From Devosia ureilytica (lineage in GTDB: Bacteria > Pseudomonadota > Alphaproteobacteria > Rhizobiales > Devosiaceae), in NCBI RefSeq assembly GCF_024273195.1, contig NZ_JAMZCU010000001.1:705652-769651 (forward strand): a stretch of 64,000 nt of DNA, given 5' to 3'. The first letter of the stretch is position 1, and each line of letters begins with the position of its first letter. The notes beneath the pieces are model-generated. The model was not told the DNA's origin. It did no database searches and was given only the letters and a program-made list of their open reading frames with translations. Below, one piece after another: positions 1 to 8,823 of this stretch. Position numbers and translations under genes: made by a program.

Positions 1-45
1 GCCGTCGAAGATGCGGGCGCCAGAAATGGCCAGCAGGTCGCTCAT
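1..45 (-). CDS. nagA: N-acetylglucosamine-6-phosphate deacetylase, N-terminal 15 codons only (cut by window edge)
   Basis: Only the first 15 codons are present, reading MSDLLAISGARIFDG. This matches the opening beta-strand of amidohydrolase-fold deacetylases, where a short strand ends in the I/V-F/Y-D-G turn. The ATG at 45..43 overlaps the TGA of the preceding SIS-domain gene (ATGA), so it is the third gene of a regulator-deaminase-deacetylase operon. NagA removes the acetyl group of GlcNAc-6-P in the cytoplasm and supplies the GlcN-6-P used by the neighbouring deaminase. The identification rests on 15 residues plus context; another amidohydrolase is possible. Confidence 0.6.
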   Translation of the reverse strand, partial: MSDLLAISGARIFDG

Positions 46-1070
46 AGAGTTTCGGTCACCTTCTTGAGGGCCGGCGGCACGTCGGGGTTAAGGCCACGGT
101 GGCGCGACAACGCCTCGACGAAACCATAGAACGAGACAATGAGCGCCAGCGGATCGGTGATCGGGTGGCCGGTGGCTGCAAACGGCAGCGGCTTGGCAGC
201 GCCCGGCCGGTCGCTGGTGAGGAAAGCCATTGCGCCCTGCCCGGCCAGCTTGTGCGCCATATCGGCCACCGATGCTTCAGCGGCGTCGCGGGCTGCAAGG
301 CCCAGCACGGGATAGCCCGGCGTCACGATGGCGACGGGGCCGTGCATGACCTCGGCGGCGCTGTAGGATTCGGCCTGGATATTGCAGGTTTCCTTGAACT
401 TCAGGGCCGCTTCATTGGCGATGGCAACGCCGGGGCCGCGTCCGAGCACATAAAGAGCATCGTGACCGTCCAGCGCCCCGATCATCTCCGACCAGTCACA
501 GGCAACGGCCTGTGCCAGGCTCTCGGGCAGCGCCTCAACGGCGCGGGTCATTTCGGCATCGCCGCTCCAGCGCGCCAGAAGAGCCAGCCCGGCAACAACC
601 GAGGTGACATAGGTCTTGGTGGCCGCGACGCTTTTTTCGGGGCCGGCATGCAGATCGATGGTGAAGTCACTGGCCTCGGCCAGCGGCGAGCCGGTGGTAT
701 TGGTGATGGCAATGGTGGTGGCGCCAGACCGGCGTGCCGACTGGGCCATGCCAACAATGTCGGGACTCTTGCCTGACTGCGAAATGGCGATGGCAGCTGC
801 CTTGCCCAGCTTCAGATCGCGCCCATAGATCGAGGCAATCGAAGGGCCGACCGATGCCACCGGAATGCCCAGCGTCAGCTCGATAGCATATTTAAGATAG
901 GCCGAGGCGTGGTCGGACGAACCGCGGGCCACCGTAACAACCAGGGCCGGATCGAGCGCGCGCAGGCGGGCGGCGGCGTCGTCGAGCGTCGGCGCTGCAG
1001 CCTTGAGAAACCCGGCGACCACCTGTGGGATCTGGTCCACTTCCTGGCGCATGAAGGTTGGTTCGGTCAC
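42..1070 (-). CDS. SIS-domain glucosamine-6-phosphate deaminase (NagB-II type)
   Basis: 342 residues with two SIS (sugar isomerase) domains and no glutamine amidotransferase domain, so it resembles the isomerase half of GlmS. Phosphosugar-binding motifs are visible: ARGSSDHAS near residue 48, SQSGKSPD near 97 and EAALKFKET near 221. NagB-II proteins convert GlcN-6-P to fructose-6-P and ammonia. The start is GTG at 1070..1068, which overlaps the TGA of the GntR gene (GTGA), suggesting translational coupling; an ATG at 1052 is the alternative but has no visible ribosome binding site. Its place between gntR and nagA, opposite murQ, supports a role in GlcNAc/MurNAc recycling. An AgaS-type ketose isomerase is a less likely alternative. 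Confidence 0.82.
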   Translation of the reverse strand: MTEPTFMRQEVDQIPQVVAGFLKAAAPTLDDAAARLRALDPALVVTVARGSSDHASAYLKYAIELTLGIPVASVGPSIASIYGRDLKLGKAAAIAISQSGKSPDIVGMAQSARRSGATTIAITNTTGSPLAEASDFTIDLHAGPEKSVAATKTYVTSVVAGLALLARWSGDAEMTRAVEALPESLAQAVACDWSEMIGALDGHDALYVLGRGPGVAIANEAALKFKETCNIQAESYSAAEVMHGPVAIVTPGYPVLGLAARDAAEASVADMAHKLAGQGAMAFLTSDRPGAAKPLPFAATGHPITDPLALIVSFYGFVEALSRHRGLNPDVPPALKKVTETL

Positions 1071-1852
1071 GATGAGCGGACTCCGCTGCTGGCTTCGCCA
1101 AGACGCAGCTCAGCGACAAAGTCATAGGTGTCGCCCCGATAGATGGAGCGGGTGAATTCGATGACGCGGCCCGTACCGAGGTAGGAGATGCGCTCGATGT
1201 GGAGACCCGCCGAGCCGACGGGGATCTGCAATAGATGCGCATCATCCTCGGCGATATTGGCCGCGCGAATGCGCTGGATGGCGCGCACAGGCCGGGTGCC
1301 GGACACTTCCAGATGCTTGTAGAGCGAATCCTTGATGGTCATCGGCTCGGGTAGGACGGCGGCCGAAAGGCTGGCGCGTTCGATGGCCAAAGGCATGTCG
1401 CCGGTCAGGCGCAGGCGCGATATCCGCGCCACCCGCTCGCCCGCGCCAAGACCGAGAATAATCGTCTCTTCCGGTGAAGGCACATAGAGGCCGCGCTCCA
1501 GCCATTCGGCCCGCACGGACATGCCCCGGCGAGCCATGTCTTCGGTGAACGAGGTGAGCTGGGAGAGCGACTGTTCGACACGCTGGGTTTCTGGCGCCAC
1601 AAAGGTGCCCGAGCCGTGGCGCTGCACCAGAACACCCTCGTGCACCAGCTGCTGCACGGCCTTTCGGACCGTTACGCGTGACACGTCGGCACGCTGCGCC
1701 AGGTCCCGCTCGGAGGGCAATGCATCACCGGGGTTGATATGCCCGCGCTTTATGGCATCCTCCACCCAGCGTTTGAGCTGCAGGTAGAGCGGGCCGCCAA
1801 TAGGCAGCACGACCGGACCGTCGCCGAAAATATTGCCGGACTGTTCAGTCAC
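1067..1852 (-). CDS. GntR/HutC-family transcriptional regulator of amino-sugar genes (NagR/DasR-like)
   Basis: About 261 residues. An N-terminal winged helix-turn-helix (PLYLQLKRWVEDAIKRG, then LPSERDLAQ and VSRVTVRKA) is followed by a UTRA-type effector domain ending in FTRSIYRGDTYDFVAEL, the usual HutC-subfamily ending. I prefer the GTG start at 1852..1850 because GGAGG lies about 6 bases upstream; an ATG at 1918 would overlap the candidate operator. Regulators of this subfamily bind phosphorylated amino sugars such as GlcNAc-6-P or GlcN-6-P. It is the first gene of the operon with the SIS deaminase and nagA and is divergent from murQ, so it probably represses both units. The ligand is inferred. 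Confidence 0.85.
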   Translation of the reverse strand: MTEQSGNIFGDGPVVLPIGGPLYLQLKRWVEDAIKRGHINPGDALPSERDLAQRADVSRVTVRKAVQQLVHEGVLVQRHGSGTFVAPETQRVEQSLSQLTSFTEDMARRGMSVRAEWLERGLYVPSPEETIILGLGAGERVARISRLRLTGDMPLAIERASLSAAVLPEPMTIKDSLYKHLEVSGTRPVRAIQRIRAANIAEDDAHLLQIPVGSAGLHIERISYLGTGRVIEFTRSIYRGDTYDFVAELRLGEASSGVRSS

Positions 1853-1919
1853 ACGTCCTCCTTGGCCGCCCGAAAATCGGGCCGGCAGGTCTGGTACGGC
1901 AGAACCGCTGGTCCACATA

Positions 1920-2049
1920 ATACCAATAAAATACCATTTACCAAGCCCCCTTGTGCAGAATGGGGGATAAACACAGCATCACGCTGTGGATATTGCGCTT
2001 TTGCAGAACGCGATTTATCCCTTTGCCGGCAAACCCCGCTAAGTGGTAT
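1920..2049. promoter_or_regulatory. Divergent regulatory region between gntR and murQ with ATACCA/TGGTAT repeats
   Basis: ATACCA occurs at 1920-1925 and 1931-1936, exactly 11 bp apart (about one helical turn), and its inverse TGGTAT occurs at 2044-2049 near the murQ start. GntR/HutC regulators often bind GGTNNANACC-like or TGGTNTANACCA-like sites, so these half-sites are candidate operators for the neighbouring GntR protein. This is a pattern read by eye and no footprint is implied. Confidence 0.4.
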
Positions 2050-2082
2050 TTTTTTGGCATCATTACCTGGCAGGAGACCTTG

Positions 2083-2976
2083 ATGGCCGAGACGCAGACG
2101 GAAGAGCGCCACACGCAGTCCGCAGGGATCGACCTGCGCGCCGACGGCGACATCCTGGCCTTGCTGGCTGCGGGCCAGGTCAAGGCCGCGGAGAGCGTTG
2201 CCGCTGCGGCTCCGGCCATTGCGCAGGGCGCGGCGCTGGCCGCTGACGCAATCCGCAGCGGTGGCCGGCTGATCTATGCCGCGGCCGGAAGTTCGGGGCT
2301 GATGGCCCTGGCCGATGCGCTAGAACTGCCCGGCACCTATGGCCTTGCCCGGGATCGGATCGTGGTGCTTCTGGCGGGCGGCAACGCGGCGCTGACTGAC
2401 ATGCGCGGCGGCCCCGAAGACGATGGCGACGCCGCCCGCGCGGCCGTCGAGGCCCTGACGCCCGATACGCGTGACTGCCTGATCGCCATCACGGCCAGCG
2501 GCCACACGCCCTATCCGATAGCGGCCGTGGCAGCGGCCCGCAGCGGTGGCGCGCGGACCATTGGCCTTGCCAACAACGCTGGCGCCGCGATCTTCGAGAC
2601 GGTCGACGTGGGTATATGCCTTGCAACCCCGGCCGAAGTGATTGCCGGCTCCACCCGCATGGGGGCCGGCACGGCACAGAAAATCGCGCTCAACATGCTC
2701 TCCACCCTGATGGCGATCCGGCTGGGGCATGTGCATGACGGCTATATGGTCAATGTCGTGGCCGACAATGACAAACTGCGCGGTCGGGCCCGTGGCATCG
2801 TGACGGCGGTTGCCGGTGTCGACGAAGCCAGTGCCGAAGCGGCGCTGACCAGGAGTGCGGGCGCTGTGAAGCCGGCCATCCTTCTGGCGCGAGGCGTCGC
2901 GACGCTGGCTCAGGCGGAACAGATCCTGTCGCGCCATGAGGGTCATTTGCGCCCTTCACTGGCCGAGGTTTCGTAG
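2083..2976 (+). CDS. murQ: N-acetylmuramic acid 6-phosphate etherase
   Basis: 298 residues, the usual length. MurQ cleaves the D-lactyl ether of MurNAc-6-P, giving GlcNAc-6-P and lactate in cell-wall recycling. A SIS fold is visible with the signature AEVIAGSTRMGAGTAQKI near residue 185. Two acidic positions matching the known catalytic glutamates are present, in LELPGTYG and GGPEDD. The usual TSGRLG loop reads SSGLMA here, a departure from the textbook motif. I chose ATG 2083, preceded by CAGGAGA, over an upstream ATG at 1951. The gene is divergent from gntR-SIS-nagA, whose products take GlcNAc-6-P onward, so the two operons form one pathway. It converges with the beta-mannosidase with 8 bases between. 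Confidence 0.88.
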   Translation: MAETQTEERHTQSAGIDLRADGDILALLAAGQVKAAESVAAAAPAIAQGAALAADAIRSGGRLIYAAAGSSGLMALADALELPGTYGLARDRIVVLLAGGNAALTDMRGGPEDDGDAARAAVEALTPDTRDCLIAITASGHTPYPIAAVAAARSGGARTIGLANNAGAAIFETVDVGICLATPAEVIAGSTRMGAGTAQKIALNMLSTLMAIRLGHVHDGYMVNVVADNDKLRGRARGIVTAVAGVDEASAEAALTRSAGAVKPAILLARGVATLAQAEQILSRHEGHLRPSLAEVS

Positions 2977-2984
2977 CAGCTGTC

Positions 2985-5444
2985 TCAATTCCCCGCGCCG
3001 GATGCTGCCTGCACCAGATCATTGGCGCAGCGCAGGACGGGTGACTGCGTCAGCTCGGACAGGCTAAGCTCCCCGACGCATTCGATTGTGAATTCATGAA
3101 CTTGCCCCGGCAAAAGCGTAACCAGCATGTCACTGATGCTGGCATCGGGGTGCAGGCGGTCGACAAAAACGCAGAGGTCCTTGATCAGTGACAGAGCCTG
3201 TACGGTGAGGGACCAGCGCGCCTCCCCGGTCCGCTCAAGCGCAAACTCTGCCGCGGCCTTCGGCAGTTCGAGGTCAATGTCCTCGGCAAAATAGTGAATG
3301 GCCATGCTGTCATGCATGGTGGCAACCAGCAGCTCATCACGCTTATTGCCCGGCGTTGCCAGATCGGCCGGTATGGCCAGCTCGGCGGCAGAAAGGCGGT
3401 CAGCGCAGAGGCGCCAATGGGTCCATTCGGCCAGCACCGTACCGTCAAAACGCATCCGTTTGATGGTCACCGGGCCGCGCCAGAACAGGGTCCGGTCATT
3501 AACGGCGACGACCGCCAACCCGTCGTTGCGGGGTTGGATGGTCAGCAGATGCGGCGCATAGACGTCGCGGAGCGCATACCACAGCGGCTTTTTCCGGCCG
3601 TAACCGTCGATGGCTGCCCAGGACGTCACCGGCCAGCAATCGTTCAGCTGCCAGACAATGGCGCCCATGTTGCGCGGCCGATGCGACCGCATATGCGCGA
3701 CGCCGAAGTGGATGGCGCGTGCCTGGTTGAGCTGGGTGGCGAAATGCCAGTCGTCCATGGTTTGCGGCGCCGGCAGGTGACCCTTCAGTCCGCGCAGCAG
3801 TTTGTCGTTGCCGATGGTGGCCTTCTGGTGATGCCACACACCAGGCGAAGTCGGGGTCAGCGGGTTGTCATGGACCGATTGGGTCAGCGTGGCCCAGGTT
3901 GGCGGCGCCTGCCAGCCGAACTCGGAACAAAAGCGCGGCACGCTGTCGGAATAGTGCTCATAGCCAATGTCGTTCCACACATCCCACAGATGCGTGCAAC
4001 CATGATTCGGGTCGTTGGGATGAATATCCATGGTGCCGGAATAGGGACTGCCTGCCCAATAGGGTCGCGTTGGATCAAGCTCGGCCACGAGGCGCGGCAG
4101 CAGGTCGAGATAATATCCCTGGCCCCACGTCCGGCCCTCCAGCACATCCTGCCAGCCCCAGTCGAACCAGCCCCAGATGTTTTCGTTGTTGCCGTTCCAG
4201 AGCACCAGCGACGGGTGCGGCATCAGGCGAACGATGTTGTCGCGCGCCTCGGCTTCGATTTCGCCCGGCAGGTCGCCCTCTTCGGGGTAGGCGGCGCAAG
4301 CGAACAGGAAATCCTGCCAGACCAGCATGCCGGCTCTGTTGCAGGCGTCGTAGAAGGCATCGGTCTCGTAGATGCCGCCACCCCAGACGCGCAGCAGGTT
4401 GATATTGGCATCTCTGGCCTGCTCGATCCGCTCGGCATAGCGCTCCGGCGTGACGCGCGGCAGAAAGCAATCATCAGGGATCCAATTGGCCCCGCAAACA
4501 TAGACTGGCGCGTCGTTGACGACGAGCGTGAAGGCTGAGCCGTAATCGTCCGGCGTGGTATCGAGCCGAATGGAGCGAAAGCCGATATCACGATGCCAGC
4601 TGTCGATAAGCTCTTCGCCCGCCAAAAGTTCGACTGTGAGTGGGTAAAGCTTCTGGCTGCCGAGGTGGTGCGGCCACCAGAGTTCGGGGGATTTCACCCG
4701 CAACTCGGCGGTGCCCGCGCCGCCCGAAACCGGCAACACCTCGGTTACGCCAGCAACGGAAACTTTCAGGGACAGTGCGGTTTCGGCTTGGTCGATATCG
4801 GCGTGAAGGCGCACCAGCCCATCGGCACCATCGAGGGTGATTTCAGGCCGAACGCGAGCAAGACGCGCCTTGGACCAACTCTCCAGCGCGAGGCCCTGCC
4901 ATAGCCCGGCGGTGACCAATGTCGGGCCCCAGTCCCAGCCGAAATTGCAGGCCATCTTGCGCATGAGATTGGCTGGCCCCGGATAGTTGTTGGGCCGCGG
5001 CTCATATTGGCTGGCAAGGACTTCGCCCCGCTTCCAGGCACTTTGGAAGGTGACGGAAAGGTGGTTCTCCCCTGCCCGCAGATGCGCGCGCACGTCGAAG
5101 CGATAGGTCCGGTTCATATTGGCCGTCTGGCCGATCTCGATACCGTTGAGGCTGATGACAGCGAAGGTATCGACGCCAGCAAAGACAAGCTCGACATGGT
5201 CGGCGCCGTCGTCCTGCCAGTTGAAACGGGTGTCGTAGCGCCAGTCACAATGGCCGACCCAGTCGACGGTGATTTCATTGAGATCGAGGTAGGGATCAGG
5301 GATCAGGCCCGCCGCCAGCAGGTCGGTATGCACCGTCCCCGGCACACTGGCCGCAATCGCCTCGGGCAAGCCTGGCCGCGCCCCCGGGCCACCGAGACAA
5401 TGAAGGGTCCAGCCGGAGTGAAGGGGACGGGTCTGGCGCTGCAT
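2985..5444 (-). CDS. Beta-mannosidase, glycoside hydrolase family 2
   Basis: 819 residues from ATG 5444, which follows GAGG; a longer reading frame to 5525 lacks such a site. The layout is GH2: an N-terminal sugar-binding jelly roll (WTLHCLGG onward), immunoglobulin-like domains, a TIM barrel and C-terminal beta domains. The likely acid/base is Glu421 in WNGNNENIWG and the likely nucleophile Glu508 in FCSEFGWQ; the spacing suits beta-mannosidases rather than beta-galactosidases. It would release mannose from the non-reducing end of manno-oligosaccharides. I see no signal peptide, so action in the cytoplasm on imported oligosaccharide is likely. No mannan transporter is adjacent. Fine specificity (mannosidase versus mannosylglycoprotein endo-type) is not certain. 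Confidence 0.85.
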   Translation of the reverse strand: MQRQTRPLHSGWTLHCLGGPGARPGLPEAIAASVPGTVHTDLLAAGLIPDPYLDLNEITVDWVGHCDWRYDTRFNWQDDGADHVELVFAGVDTFAVISLNGIEIGQTANMNRTYRFDVRAHLRAGENHLSVTFQSAWKRGEVLASQYEPRPNNYPGPANLMRKMACNFGWDWGPTLVTAGLWQGLALESWSKARLARVRPEITLDGADGLVRLHADIDQAETALSLKVSVAGVTEVLPVSGGAGTAELRVKSPELWWPHHLGSQKLYPLTVELLAGEELIDSWHRDIGFRSIRLDTTPDDYGSAFTLVVNDAPVYVCGANWIPDDCFLPRVTPERYAERIEQARDANINLLRVWGGGIYETDAFYDACNRAGMLVWQDFLFACAAYPEEGDLPGEIEAEARDNIVRLMPHPSLVLWNGNNENIWGWFDWGWQDVLEGRTWGQGYYLDLLPRLVAELDPTRPYWAGSPYSGTMDIHPNDPNHGCTHLWDVWNDIGYEHYSDSVPRFCSEFGWQAPPTWATLTQSVHDNPLTPTSPGVWHHQKATIGNDKLLRGLKGHLPAPQTMDDWHFATQLNQARAIHFGVAHMRSHRPRNMGAIVWQLNDCWPVTSWAAIDGYGRKKPLWYALRDVYAPHLLTIQPRNDGLAVVAVNDRTLFWRGPVTIKRMRFDGTVLAEWTHWRLCADRLSAAELAIPADLATPGNKRDELLVATMHDSMAIHYFAEDIDLELPKAAAEFALERTGEARWSLTVQALSLIKDLCVFVDRLHPDASISDMLVTLLPGQVHEFTIECVGELSLSELTQSPVLRCANDLVQAASGAGN

Positions 5445-5544
5445 GGAAGCCTCGAAGTGATTTCGGAAGCTTCCATACATGAGTGAGCGGGATATTCCAG
5501 TCAGTGCGAAGGCCGTCGGCGCCATCGGTGCCGACGGCCTCGGA

Positions 5545-7464
5545 TTATGCGGCTTCGGCCAGTTGCCCGAGCTTGACCTGCACCAGCAAGCTCAGTTCGT
5601 CATAAACGTTCCACTCATCGACGATCTTGCCGTCTTTCCAGTGGTAGTGGCTCATGCCCATCACCTGGACACGCTTGCCTGTCGGGTCGCCCAGTTCGTT
5701 CAGAATGCCATAGCCGAGGTGGTGGCCTTCCATGATCCAGCGCACGGCGACCTTGGTGCCGCCCTCGACGCATTCGTTGGAAGCGACGTGCTGAACCTCG
5801 TAAGAGGCATCGGGCAGCGAGCCAATCAGCCCCAGATGCTGGTGAATGATGGCGGCGTGGCCGTAAAGTTCCTTCATCAGCGGCCCGTGATATTGCGCAT
5901 TGGGCGCGTAATCCTGGGCGATGCGGCCGAACATGCGCTTGGTGAACACCTCGTGCAGCATTTCGATGGTCTGCGCTTCGACGTCGTTATGGGCAAGCGA
6001 GGTGTCAGCCTTCTCGACGGGGCGGGTCTGGCCCACGAAGCGGCGATTTTCGCCGATGTCGAGGGAGGTCAGCCCCGCGTCGAACTTCTGCTGCGCGGTG
6101 CGCATGGCAAAGTGGTTCGGATCGAGCCCCAATTGCTTGATGATCGCCATTTGATCGGCCACCACCCATTCGCGATAGATCATGTTGCGATGGATCATGC
6201 AGTCGGCAATCGTGCGGCTGACAAAGGGCTTGAATGTCGGCTGGCCGAGATGGCCATATTGGGTGTGGCGGCCGGAGCCGGTGACCAGGTGGCTGGTGTA
6301 GAAACCGTCCTGATCGTTGCCGTTCCAGATCACCTGCGTGCCCATGCCGCGGCGCTCGGGGAAGCTCACTAGCCGCTGGATGGTGTCGCGGACCACGTCC
6401 TCGCGATTGTAGATCGTGCCGGTGGTGCCGTAGAGCACGCAATTGTGGGTGTAGTGGGTGTAGATCAGGCCGATATCACGCTCATCCCAGATCTTGTGGG
6501 TGCAACGAATGATGTAGTCCACGATATCGGTGTAGATGTCATCGAAGCCTTCCAGAGCCTGGCTGCGCTTGCGATTTGTTGGCGCCAGATCGGGATAATC
6601 ATTGCGCTCGACTTGCAGAACGCTCTCTTCATTGCGGAGCGACGGCGAGCCGCCCTTGGCTTTGGGGTTGGTCTCGGTGTCGCTCATGATCGCTCCTTGG
6701 TGATCTGCCGGTGTGGCTTGATCGATGTCGGTCCAGTCCAGCCAGTCGCGTATATGACGCGCCACTGCAGCCGGATTTTCAAGCGGCGCAAAATGCCCCG
6801 CGTCGGGAATGGTAAAGAATCGGGCGCCGGCAATGGCGTCAGCCATCTCCCGGTGCGCCTCCAGCGGGCAGACCTGTTCGTTGCTGCCTGCCAGGATCAG
6901 CGTTGGAATGCTTATGTTGCCCAGTCGCGGGCGGCTGTCGGCACGGTGGATGGCCACTTCGCTCTGGCTCGACAGAACCTCTGCGCCCGCATCATTGGCC
7001 ATGGCGGTGATCAGCGTGCGCAGCGCGGCATTGTTCTTATTGACCGGCGCCACGAGGTTGCCCCAGGCGTCGGCGATATAACTCGCCATGCCGGCAGAGC
7101 GCGCCTTGGCGACGGCGGACCGGCGTTTTTCGGCATTGGCTTCCGGGTCAGGCCGGGGTGTCGTGTCGACCAGAGCCAGTCGTGCCACCCGTTCAGGCGC
7201 CTGGGCGATAATTTCCAGCGCCACGATGCCGCCAAGGGAAAAACCGAGCAGCGAAAACTGCTTCGGGGCGCTGGCGAGGATGTGCGCGGCGAGCTCGCGG
7301 GTGGTCGTCGCGCCGGTCATGCTCACGACCTGGGCGGAGACGGCGAGTTGCTTGAGAATTGGTGCAAACAGCCGTTCGTCGCAAACCGTGCCCGGTAGTA
7401 GCAACAGCGGCAGGTCGCCGGTGGGCTGACTAACGGCTTCGGATATGGGCGCGGCCTGGTTCAT
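5545..7464 (-). CDS. Alpha/beta hydrolase read in frame into a double NTF2/SnoaL-like protein (639 aa)
   Basis: One uninterrupted frame holds two proteins. Residues 1-245 are an alpha/beta hydrolase with nucleophile elbow GFSLGG (Ser76) and His224 in DAGHFAP; the usual acidic position appears as Glu196 (GSNEQVCP) where Asp is normal. Residues 260-639 are two SnoaL/NTF2-like domains (about 305-430 and 500-635) of the ester-cyclase kind. At the junction an internal ATG at 6687..6685 is preceded by AAGGAG with 5-base spacing, exactly as for a separate 380-residue gene. The most economical reading is two cistrons whose intervening stop was lost, or a real fusion with internal re-initiation. The start overlaps the stop of the alcohol dehydrogenase (ATGA). 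The substrate is unknown; the operon belongs to the LacI regulon. Confidence 0.75.
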   Translation of the reverse strand: MNQAAPISEAVSQPTGDLPLLLLPGTVCDERLFAPILKQLAVSAQVVSMTGATTTRELAAHILASAPKQFSLLGFSLGGIVALEIIAQAPERVARLALVDTTPRPDPEANAEKRRSAVAKARSAGMASYIADAWGNLVAPVNKNNAALRTLITAMANDAGAEVLSSQSEVAIHRADSRPRLGNISIPTLILAGSNEQVCPLEAHREMADAIAGARFFTIPDAGHFAPLENPAAVARHIRDWLDWTDIDQATPADHQGAIMSDTETNPKAKGGSPSLRNEESVLQVERNDYPDLAPTNRKRSQALEGFDDIYTDIVDYIIRCTHKIWDERDIGLIYTHYTHNCVLYGTTGTIYNREDVVRDTIQRLVSFPERRGMGTQVIWNGNDQDGFYTSHLVTGSGRHTQYGHLGQPTFKPFVSRTIADCMIHRNMIYREWVVADQMAIIKQLGLDPNHFAMRTAQQKFDAGLTSLDIGENRRFVGQTRPVEKADTSLAHNDVEAQTIEMLHEVFTKRMFGRIAQDYAPNAQYHGPLMKELYGHAAIIHQHLGLIGSLPDASYEVQHVASNECVEGGTKVAVRWIMEGHHLGYGILNELGDPTGKRVQVMGMSHYHWKDGKIVDEWNVYDELSLLVQVKLGQLAEAA

Positions 7465-8564
7465 GCACCGAACTCGATGATGGTGCGGGCCATGACGCCG
7501 GTTTCGAGCCAGCGGAACGCTTCGTTGACCTGGTCCAGGGCAATTCGCTTGCCGATCTGGCGGTCGAGCGGCAGCTTGCCGCGCCGGTAGAGGGCCAGGA
7601 TGGACTTGATATCCTGCTCAGGAACGCCTCCGCCATAGATCGAGCCGATAATGCGCTTCTTGGAACCGGGAAAGCTGATGGCGGGAATGGCGAAATTGAC
7701 GCCGATGGGAGCAATGCCCACGATCACCACCGTGCCGGCGGGCCGGGTCATGGCATAGGCATTGCCCATGGCGACTGGGTGGCCCGTGCATTCGATGGCC
7801 GCATCGACGCCCCGCCCGCCAGTCAGGGCCTTGACTTGATCTACGGCATCAAGCTCGGCGGCGCTGACGAAATGGGTGGCGCCATAGCTGATGGCGACCT
7901 CGGTCTTGGCGGGGTTGGTATCGACGGCAATAATGGTCTCGGCACCGGCAAGAGCCGCCGCCTGAATGGCGTTAAGCCCAACGCCGCCAACGCCGACCAC
8001 CACAATGGATTGCCCGGCCTTGATCCGTGCGTCATTGACCACGGCGCCAAAGCCCGTTGTCACTGCGCAGCCCACCAAAGCCGCCACGGCGAAGGGCACG
8101 TCGTCAGGAATGATGATGCAGCCGGTTTCCGGGACAACTGCCAGTTCGGCAAAGGAGGAAACGCAGGAGTAATGCCCAATGGGCTGGGCCGCAGGCCCAA
8201 GGCGGCTGGTGCCGTCCCACAGCGCGCCTGCGCCGGCTGCTGCGCCATAGGTGTCGCACAGCGTCGGGTGGCTTTCGTTGCAGTAAAAGCAATGTCCGCA
8301 ATTGGGCGCCCAGCTCAACACCACCCGGTCGCCGGCTTTCACGCGCGAAACGCCAGCGCCGACGCGTTCGACTATGCCCGCCGCCTCATGGCCGGGGATC
8401 AGCGGCAATTGCGCGCCCGTCTTGCCGCGAATAGTCGAGAGATCACTGCTGCACACGCCGGTCGCCATGATCCGCACCAGCACTTCGCGATCCCGGGGCT
8501 CAGCAATGGCCACGTCTTCGATCAGGAGGTCGGCTCCAACACTCCGCAGGACCGCCGCTTTCAT
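7461..8564 (-). CDS. Zinc-dependent medium-chain alcohol dehydrogenase
   Basis: 367 residues from ATG 8564, preceded by AGAGGGG. The protein has the MDR layout: a GroES-like catalytic domain with a catalytic-zinc Cys in TGVCSSDL and His in PGHEAAG, a four-Cys structural zinc loop (CGHCFYCNESHPTLC), and a Rossmann domain with GVGGVGLNAIQ for NAD(P). The structural loop and length place it with class III/aryl-alcohol-type enzymes. It would oxidise an alcohol to an aldehyde in the cytoplasm. It is the first gene of a leftward unit with the hydrolase/SnoaL gene and shares the operator at 8721-8736 with the divergent HisD-like gene. The physiological alcohol is unknown. Confidence 0.87.
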   Translation of the reverse strand: MKAAVLRSVGADLLIEDVAIAEPRDREVLVRIMATGVCSSDLSTIRGKTGAQLPLIPGHEAAGIVERVGAGVSRVKAGDRVVLSWAPNCGHCFYCNESHPTLCDTYGAAAGAGALWDGTSRLGPAAQPIGHYSCVSSFAELAVVPETGCIIIPDDVPFAVAALVGCAVTTGFGAVVNDARIKAGQSIVVVGVGGVGLNAIQAAALAGAETIIAVDTNPAKTEVAISYGATHFVSAAELDAVDQVKALTGGRGVDAAIECTGHPVAMGNAYAMTRPAGTVVIVGIAPIGVNFAIPAISFPGSKKRIIGSIYGGGVPEQDIKSILALYRRGKLPLDRQIGKRIALDQVNEAFRWLETGVMARTIIEFGA

Positions 8565-8720
8565 GTGAGCGCCCCTCTTGATGAACTGCAAGCCGATAGG
8601 GCTTCAATCCGAGCTTGGCGCCTGGGCGGCAATGTTTGTGGGTAACGCACGTGTTTCTCCAGATGAGACGAAGGTCCAAGCCGACCGCCGCGTCTCTATC
8701 GCAAAAAACACTGGCAAATT

Positions 8721-8736
8721 TTGAATACGTATGCAA
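8721..8736. promoter_or_regulatory. Candidate LacI-family operator 1 (TTGAATACGTATGCAA)
   Basis: A 16-bp near-palindrome with one mismatch to TTGCATACGTATGCAA and a central CG, as in LacI/PurR-type operators. It lies in the divergent region between the alcohol dehydrogenase (start 8564) and the HisD-like gene (start 8824) and could control both. An upstream ATG at 8731 lies inside this site, which argues against using that ATG as a start. Confidence 0.72.
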
Positions 8737-8823
8737 GATCAATTCAGCACCATGAGACCGGTCTCGCCGCTTGCAGCCTGCAAACGCATTTCCGCCTCTC
8801 GCTGTCATTCGGAGATTCTTGTC

